This document shows, one piece after another, positions 58,700 through 64,000 of a DNA stretch of 64,000 nt. A program made the position numbers and the translations under genes. Each line of letters opens with the position of its first letter. Within the stretch, counting starts at the first letter, position 1. Origin of the DNA: Candidatus Methylopumilus sp. (GTDB taxonomy: Bacteria > Pseudomonadota > Gammaproteobacteria > Burkholderiales > Methylophilaceae); assembly GCA_009693175.1 (NCBI GenBank), contig SHXT01000004.1, positions 1-64,000 of the forward strand, in the 5' to 3' direction. Below the pieces are notes generated by a model. The model did no database searches. It saw nothing but the letters and a program-made list of their open reading frames with translations, and was not told the DNA's origin.

Positions 58700-59176
58700 A
58701 TGAGTATTGAAGGCATTATGGAAAAAGGATTTGTAACAACAAATCTTGATACTTTAATTAATTACACACGAACAGGTTCATTGTGGCCAATGACTTTTGG
58801 CTTAGCTTGTTGTGCCGTTGAAATGATGCATGCTGGTGCAGCTCGATATGATCTTGATCGATTCGGTATAGTATTTAGACCAAGTCCTCGTCAATCTGAT
58901 GTCATGATTGTCGCTGGCACTTTAGTCAATAAAATGGCGCCTGCATTAAGAAAAGTATATGACCAAATGGCAGAGCCGCGATGGGTAATTTCTATGGGGT
59001 CATGTGCGAACGGAGGCGGTTATTATCATTATTCTTACTCTGTTGTTCGCGGTTGTGATCGTATCGTCCCAGTAGATGTATACGTCCCCGGATGTCCACC
59101 AACAGCTGAAGCGCTTATGTTTGGCATTATTCAACTTCAAAATAAAATTAAGCGCACCAATACAATTGCTCGCTAA
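58700..59176 (+). CDS. nuoB: NADH-quinone oxidoreductase subunit B
   Basis: Carries the N2 [4Fe-4S] cluster next to quinone. The 158 residues have the cysteine motif [10 protein letters not shown] (about 36-45) plus [21 protein letters not shown] and [11 protein letters not shown], giving the four ligands. It starts three bases after nuoA. Confidence 0.97.
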   Translation: MSIEGIMEKGFVTTNLDTLINYTRTGSLWPMTFGLACCAVEMMHAGAARYDLDRFGIVFRPSPRQSDVMIVAGTLVNKMAPALRKVYDQMAEPRWVISMGSCANGGGYYHYSYSVVRGCDRIVPVDVYVPGCPPTAEALMFGIIQLQNKIKRTNTIAR

Positions 59177-59179
59177 TCT

Positions 59180-59773
59180 ATGAGTTCAGTCGAAATACTT
59201 CATAAAGAAATCAAATCTATTTTTGGTAAAGAGATTAGTCATGCATCGATTGAACATAATGAACTTACTATTGAAGTTAAGATTGATCACCTCACATCTG
59301 TTCTAAAAAATTTAAAACAACATAAAGCACTTCAATTTAATCAGCTGATAGATCTTTGTGGCGTGGATTATAAAGACTATGGTGAAGGCAGTTGGACAAA
59401 ACCTCGCTTTGCTGTGATTTATCATTTTTTATCTGTTGAGCTTAATCATCGAATTCGAATCAAAACTTTTTCTAAAGAAGAAAGCTTTCCATTATTTCCT
59501 TCGATTATTGATATATGGCCTGCTGCAAATTGGTATGAACGTGAAGCATTTGATTTATTTGGTTTTATGTTTACAGATCACCCTGATTTAAGACGTATTC
59601 TTACTGATTATGGTTTTGTTGGATATCCATTTAGAAAAGATTTTCCTATGATTGGGAAAGTTGAAGTGCGATATGACGATGTGCAAAAACGCGTGATATA
59701 TCAACCAGTTTCCATTGAGGAAAGAAACAATGTTCCACGCATTATTCGTGAAGAAGGCTTTCATAATGGCTGA
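59180..59773 (+). CDS. nuoC: NADH-quinone oxidoreductase subunit C
   Basis: The 197-residue 30 kDa subunit of the peripheral arm. Landmarks are [11 protein letters not shown] (about 53-63), [28 protein letters not shown] and [12 protein letters not shown]. NuoC is separate from NuoD, unlike the fused enterobacterial NuoCD. Its stop overlaps the nuoD start by eight bases. Confidence 0.96.
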   Translation: MSSVEILHKEIKSIFGKEISHASIEHNELTIEVKIDHLTSVLKNLKQHKALQFNQLIDLCGVDYKDYGEGSWTKPRFAVIYHFLSVELNHRIRIKTFSKEESFPLFPSIIDIWPAANWYEREAFDLFGFMFTDHPDLRRILTDYGFVGYPFRKDFPMIGKVEVRYDDVQKRVIYQPVSIEERNNVPRIIREEGFHNG

Positions 59774-61016
59774 GATTAGAAATTACACGATGAATTTTGG
59801 ACCTCAACATCCTGCAGCGCATGGTGTATTGAGGTTGGTATTAGAATTAGATGGTGAGGTTATACAACGCGCAGATCCGCATATTGGGTTACTTCATCGT
59901 GCAACAGAGAAATTAGCTGAAAACAGAACTTATTTGCAAACTATTCCCTATATGGATCGTCTAGATTATGTTTCTATGATGGCGAATGAACATGCTTATG
60001 TTTTAGCCATTGAAAAATTACTTAATATTGACGTTCCTATTCGTGCTCAATATATTCGTGTGATGTTCGATGAAATCACTCGTATCTTAAATCATCTTTT
60101 ATGGCTGGGTGCGCACGCACTAGATGTTGGAGCTATGACAGTTTTTTTATATGCATTTCGCGAAAGAGAAGATTTGTTTGATTGTTATGAAGCGGTTTCT
60201 GGTGCCAGAATGCATGCTGCCTATTATCGCCCCGGCGGTGTATATCGAGATCTTCCAGATCGTATGCCTCAATATGAATCAACACTTAAAAATAAGAATG
60301 AATTAGATAAGTTAAATACTAATCGCTGTGGTTCATTATTAGATTTTATTGCAGATTTTTCAAATAGATTTCCGCGATACATAGATGAATATGAAACTTT
60401 ATTAACTGATAACCGCATATGGAAACAGCGTACCGTAGGTATAGGGGTTGTTGATCCAGATCGTGCCATTGCACTTGGTATGACAGGTCCTATGCTTAGA
60501 GGTTCTGGAGTTGCTTGGGATTTAAGAAAAAAACAACCTTACGAAGTCTATGATCAGCTTAATTTTGATATTCCTGTAGGTATGAATGGCGATTGTTATG
60601 ATCGCTATCTTGTTCGCATTGAGGAATTTAGACAATCAAATCACATCATCAAACAGTGCATTGAATGGCTAAGAAAAAGTCCTGGCCCTGTGATTAGTGA
60701 CAATCATAAAATTGCTCCTCCAACGCGAACAGCTATGAAAGAAGACATGGAAGCAATGATTCATCACTTTAAATTATTTACGGAAGGATTTCACATTCCT
60801 GCGGGTGAGGCTTATGCAGCAGTAGAACATCCAAAAGGGGAATTTGGCATTTACTTAATTTCAGATGGCGCTAATAAACCTTATCGTTTAAAAATACGTG
60901 CACCGGGTTTTCCACATTTAGCAGCGCTAGATGAAATGACACGTGGCCATATGATTTCTGATTTAGTTGCCATCATTGGAACACAAGATATCGTCTTTGG
61001 TGAAATAGACCGTTAA
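59766..61016 (+). CDS. nuoD: NADH-quinone oxidoreductase subunit D
   Basis: The 416-residue 49 kDa subunit lining the quinone pocket. It starts [42 protein letters not shown] and GVYRDLP are family landmarks. The ATG at 59766 overlaps nuoC by eight bases. A longer frame from 59715 exists but would add a non-conserved N-terminus. Confidence 0.97.
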   Translation: MAEIRNYTMNFGPQHPAAHGVLRLVLELDGEVIQRADPHIGLLHRATEKLAENRTYLQTIPYMDRLDYVSMMANEHAYVLAIEKLLNIDVPIRAQYIRVMFDEITRILNHLLWLGAHALDVGAMTVFLYAFREREDLFDCYEAVSGARMHAAYYRPGGVYRDLPDRMPQYESTLKNKNELDKLNTNRCGSLLDFIADFSNRFPRYIDEYETLLTDNRIWKQRTVGIGVVDPDRAIALGMTGPMLRGSGVAWDLRKKQPYEVYDQLNFDIPVGMNGDCYDRYLVRIEEFRQSNHIIKQCIEWLRKSPGPVISDNHKIAPPTRTAMKEDMEAMIHHFKLFTEGFHIPAGEAYAAVEHPKGEFGIYLISDGANKPYRLKIRAPGFPHLAALDEMTRGHMISDLVAIIGTQDIVFGEIDR

Positions 61017-61019
61017 AAA

Positions 61020-61493
61020 ATGATACATGCAGATGACATTAAATCAATTAATAGGGAATTAAAAAAGTATCCTGATAATAAAAAACAATCTGCAGTCATT
61101 GCAGCTTTGCGCATCATTCAATCTAGACATAGATGGCTTTCAAATACACACATTTCAGAGGTTGCTCATTATCTTGAAATGCCAGAAATTGCAGTAATGG
61201 AGGTTGCGACGTTTTATAACATGTTTAATTTGCAACCCAAAGGAAAATACCAAATTACTGTATGCACTAATATTTCATGCATGTTAAGAAACTCAGATGA
61301 AATCGTGCATCATTTAGAAAAAAAATTAGGTATTAGTTTTGGCGAAATTACTAAAGATAAAAAATATTCGCTTAAAGAAGGCGAGTGCATGGGTGCTTGT
61401 AGCGGCGCACCATTATGTTTAGTAAACAACGAAACTATGCATGAGCACTTAAGCACTGAAAAAATTGATAAGCTTCTAGTAAGTCTTAAATAA
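61020..61493 (+). CDS. nuoE: NADH-quinone oxidoreductase subunit E
   Basis: The 157-residue 24 kDa subunit with the N1a [2Fe-2S] cluster. The cysteines are in VCTNISCML (about 81-89) and GECMGACSGAP (about 121-131), as expected. The stop codon is directly followed by the nuoF ATG with no gap. Confidence 0.95.
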   Translation: MIHADDIKSINRELKKYPDNKKQSAVIAALRIIQSRHRWLSNTHISEVAHYLEMPEIAVMEVATFYNMFNLQPKGKYQITVCTNISCMLRNSDEIVHHLEKKLGISFGEITKDKKYSLKEGECMGACSGAPLCLVNNETMHEHLSTEKIDKLLVSLK

Positions 61494-62810
61494 ATGGTAA
61501 AAAAAATCGACATTATTAAGCCAGCAAAAGTTTTTCCTAATCAATATTTAATTTGTTTAAGAACTATGATTCATGATGATCCAGGATCAATAGATACTTA
61601 TTTAAAGTTAGGCGGCTACGAACAACTAAAAAATATTCTTAAAAAAAAAATTAAGCCAGCAGATATTCTTCTGGAATTAAAAATATCAGGTCTTAGAGGT
61701 AGGGGGGGTGCTGGATTTCCAACGTCTATTAAATGGTCTTTTATGTCACGAGATTACGATGGTATTAAATATCTTGTATGTAATTCTGATGAAGGAGAGC
61801 CAGGTACATTTAAAGATAGAGACATTCTTAGATACAACCCTCATCAATTAATTGAAGGTATGGCAATAGCAGCTTACGTGATGGGTACGCGAGTCGGTTA
61901 TAACTATATTCATGGTGAGATATGGCGTGAATATGAAATTTTTGAAAAAGCGCTTGACGAAGCAAGGGCAGGCGGATTTTTAGGTGAAAGTATATTCGGC
62001 TCAGACTTTAATTTTGATTTGCATGCAGTTCACGGTTACGGTGCTTATATATGTGGGGAAGAAACGGCGCTCATAGAATCAATCGAAGGAAAAAAAGGAC
62101 AGCCACGCTACAAACCTCCATTCCCAGCTACTTATGGTATTTATGGAAAACCTACCAATGTCAATAACACAGAAACTTTTGCTTCAGTTCCTTGGATTTT
62201 AGAACATGGAGGTCAGACGTTTCAAGATTTGGGCGTTGAAAATTCAGGAGGCGTTAAGCTTTTTTCTGTATCAGGACATGTTGAAAGGCCAGGTAATTAT
62301 GAAATTAGAATGGGCACTTCATTTAATGAATTATTAAATATGGCAGGTGGTATTTGGCATAAAAGAAAATTAAAAGCAGTTATTCCAGGTGGGCCTTCTA
62401 CAGCAGTTGTGCCTGCTTCGTTAATTGAAACCGCAACGATGGACTACGATGGCTTGCAAAAAATAGGATCAAGTTTAGGTGCGGGCTCAGTGATTGTTAT
62501 GGATGATTCCACTTGTATGGTAAGTGCGCTCAAACGTCTTTCTTATTTCTTTTATGAAGAGTCTTGCGGTCAATGCACACCTTGTCGTGAAGGAACAGGT
62601 TGGGTATATCGAGTTATCAAAAGAATTGTTGATGGAAAAGGAAATATGGAAGACCTTGAACTTTTAACAGATGTAAGTAAAAAGATCTCTGGTAGAACTA
62701 TATGCGCTCTTGGTGATGCAGCCGCAACACCTGTATTAAGTTTTATTAAACACTTTAGACCTGAATTTGAATATTTTATTCAACATGGTCATTCAATGGT
62801 TAAAATTTAA
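61494..62810 (+). CDS. nuoF: NADH-quinone oxidoreductase subunit F
   Basis: The NADH- and FMN-binding subunit of 438 residues. The nucleotide-binding motif is [18 protein letters not shown] (about 67-84), with [13 protein letters not shown] and the N3 [4Fe-4S] cysteines in [14 protein letters not shown] (about 354-367) plus a downstream Cys in [13 protein letters not shown]. Its last base is shared with the nuoG start. Confidence 0.97.
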   Translation: MVKKIDIIKPAKVFPNQYLICLRTMIHDDPGSIDTYLKLGGYEQLKNILKKKIKPADILLELKISGLRGRGGAGFPTSIKWSFMSRDYDGIKYLVCNSDEGEPGTFKDRDILRYNPHQLIEGMAIAAYVMGTRVGYNYIHGEIWREYEIFEKALDEARAGGFLGESIFGSDFNFDLHAVHGYGAYICGEETALIESIEGKKGQPRYKPPFPATYGIYGKPTNVNNTETFASVPWILEHGGQTFQDLGVENSGGVKLFSVSGHVERPGNYEIRMGTSFNELLNMAGGIWHKRKLKAVIPGGPSTAVVPASLIETATMDYDGLQKIGSSLGAGSVIVMDDSTCMVSALKRLSYFFYEESCGQCTPCREGTGWVYRVIKRIVDGKGNMEDLELLTDVSKKISGRTICALGDAAATPVLSFIKHFRPEFEYFIQHGHSMVKI

Positions 62811-64000
62811 TGACAATTACTATTGAAATTGATGGAAAAAAAATTGAAGTAGAAAAAAATACTACAATTATTGCTGCCGCAGATAAGGCAGGTATACCAA
62901 TTCCACGTTTTTGTTATCACAAGAAATTATCTATCGCTGCAAATTGTCGTATGTGTTTAGTGGAGGTAGAAAAATTTAATAAACCACTACCTGCTTGCGC
63001 TACTCAAGTTACAGATGGTATGAAAGTTTCAACTAAGTCAAAGTTGGCTACAGAAGCTCAACAAAGTGTGATGGAATTTTTACTTATAAACCATCCACTT
63101 GACTGTCCCATTTGTGATCAAGGCGGTGAGTGTGAGCTTCAAGATACAGCGGTTGCATTTGGAGGAGGGCAAACACGCTACAAAGAAGAAAAACGCGTTG
63201 TTTTTAACAAAAATATAGGCCCTTTAATTTCCACAGATATGACGAGATGCATTCAATGTACACGTTGTGTTAGATTTTTGCAGGAAGTGGGAGGCATGAT
63301 GGAGCTTGGCATGGTAGGCCGTGGCGAACATTCTGAAATTTCTGCTTATGTAGACCGTTCTATTAATTCAGAACTGTCAGGAAATATTATTGATTTGTGT
63401 CCTGTAGGGGCTCTTACAAGCAAACCTTTTCGATATAAAGCGAGAACATGGGAGCTTATCAGAAGAGCAACATTAGCGCATCACGATAGCTTAGGTTCGC
63501 CTCTTGAGGCACATATCAAACAAAATAAAGTTATTAGAATGCTTCCTCGCGAAGATGAGTCTATTAATGAATGCTGGATTTCTGATCGAGATCGCTTTTC
63601 GTATGAAGGTTTAAATAGCGAAGATCGTTTACAGACACCCATGATTAAAGAAAATGGTCAATGGAAAGAATCTGATTGGGAGTCTACTTTAATATTTGTA
63701 GCTGAGAAATTAAAAAATGTAATTCATCAATCAGGCCCCGATCAATTAGGCATACTTATTTCACCACAAAGTTCAATTGAAGAAGGGTTGTTAGCAAAGA
63801 AAATAGCTAACTCTTTAAAATCTTTTAATATTGATCATCGTATTCGTCAGTCTGATTTTTCTTCTCAACATCAAGGCTCGCCTTGGCTAGGTGTTCATAT
63901 AGATCAGATTGAGTCTTTTGATCAGTATTTAATTATAGGAAGCAATATAAGGAATGAACAACCATTATTTGCTTCAAGAATTCGAAAAGCAGTTAGTCGC
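62810..64000 (+). CDS. nuoG: NADH-quinone oxidoreductase subunit G (3' end beyond window)
   Basis: The first 397 codons of the 75 kDa subunit are present and the frame is open at the right edge. An N-terminal [2Fe-2S] ferredoxin domain (FCYHKKLSIAANCRMCLVEV) is followed by the His/Cys [4Fe-4S] motif HPLDCPICDQGGECELQD and CIQCTRCVRF, then the start of the molybdopterin-oxidoreductase-like domain. The start codon ATG overlaps the nuoF TAA by one base. Confidence 0.96.
   Translation, partial: MTITIEIDGKKIEVEKNTTIIAAADKAGIPIPRFCYHKKLSIAANCRMCLVEVEKFNKPLPACATQVTDGMKVSTKSKLATEAQQSVMEFLLINHPLDCPICDQGGECELQDTAVAFGGGQTRYKEEKRVVFNKNIGPLISTDMTRCIQCTRCVRFLQEVGGMMELGMVGRGEHSEISAYVDRSINSELSGNIIDLCPVGALTSKPFRYKARTWELIRRATLAHHDSLGSPLEAHIKQNKVIRMLPREDESINECWISDRDRFSYEGLNSEDRLQTPMIKENGQWKESDWESTLIFVAEKLKNVIHQSGPDQLGILISPQSSIEEGLLAKKIANSLKSFNIDHRIRQSDFSSQHQGSPWLGVHIDQIESFDQYLIIGSNIRNEQPLFASRIRKAVSR

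Noticed and set aside
59715-59765. Longer N-terminus for nuoD
   Set aside because: The extra 17 residues are read from inside nuoC; the ATG at 59766 gives the conserved [16 protein letters not shown] start.

Overview
The window reads as a chromosomal segment of a streamlined, AT-rich (by eye about one third G+C) Gram-negative bacterium, most likely a betaproteobacterium of the Methylophilales type (OM43 / Candidatus Methylopumilus-like). Support comes from the gene content (Lol lipoprotein export, lipid A and Kdo synthesis, NlpD, FeoAB with a Fur box, a separate NuoC and NuoD), from gene orders familiar in betaproteobacteria (exbBD-msbA-lpxK-Trm112-kdsB, nadE-glnB, trpS-scpA-scpB-rluB, an rpfE-like gene before recJ, tpiA-secG-tRNA-Leu-nuo) and from very tight packing: most neighbours overlap or lie within 30 bases. 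The species assignment is inference; no rRNA lies in the window.

Layout. 1-1874: minus-strand riboflavin genes (ribE, ribB with a degenerate RibA-like half) with a terminator. 1925-8676: plus-strand envelope block (lolC/E, lolD, exbB, exbD, msbA, lpxK, Trm112-like, kdsB). 8665-13618: minus-strand sucC-sucD-ankyrin-nadE-glnB. 13743-24729: serB (+), then minus-strand DUF455, a secreted beta-propeller, a secreted ankyrin protein, purL, feoB, feoA (Fur box), a parvulin, bolA, yciI, yciB. 24783-29922: plus-strand PHP phosphatase, M50 protease, trpS, scpA, scpB, rluB. 29919-37153: minus-strand prmB, dapE, yffB, dapD, M48 lipoprotein, kup, xseA. 37217-43741: plus-strand dsbB, cysM, exonuclease, rlmD, YkuD enzyme, yhhQ, nagZ, yccA. 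43775-50683: mostly minus-strand tadA, PsiE-like, nlpD, surE, DUF2069, wrbA, purB, rlmJ, with plus-strand nitroreductase and thioredoxin inserted. 50759-53965: plus-strand DNA repair (family 5 UDG, tautomerase, uvrC) and pgsA. 53992-54392: tRNA-Gly, tRNA-Cys, tRNA-Leu. 54403-64000: rpfE-like, recJ, tpiA, secG, tRNA-Leu and the complex I operon nuoA to a truncated nuoG.

How the genes fit together. The envelope genes cover late lipid A steps (lpxK, msbA, kdsB), lipoprotein sorting (lolCD), disulfide formation (dsbB), divisome amidase activation (nlpD) and wall recycling (nagZ plus a signal-less YkuD enzyme). sucCD could supply the succinyl-CoA that dapD uses, and dapE is encoded beside dapD. 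NAD synthesis is tied to nitrogen signalling by nadE-glnB.

No mobile element, CRISPR array, prophage, toxin-antitoxin or biosynthetic cluster is visible, and I did not find an obviously new multi-gene system. The points most worth a second look are the mirror-image extended -10 promoters giving apparently leaderless ribE and lolC messages, the cytosolic YkuD/NagZ pair, the RibB-RibA fusion with a lost RibA active site, the iron-sulfur motif in TrpRS, the ankyrin gene embedded in the sucCD-nadE-glnB run, and several perfect palindromes at gene boundaries.
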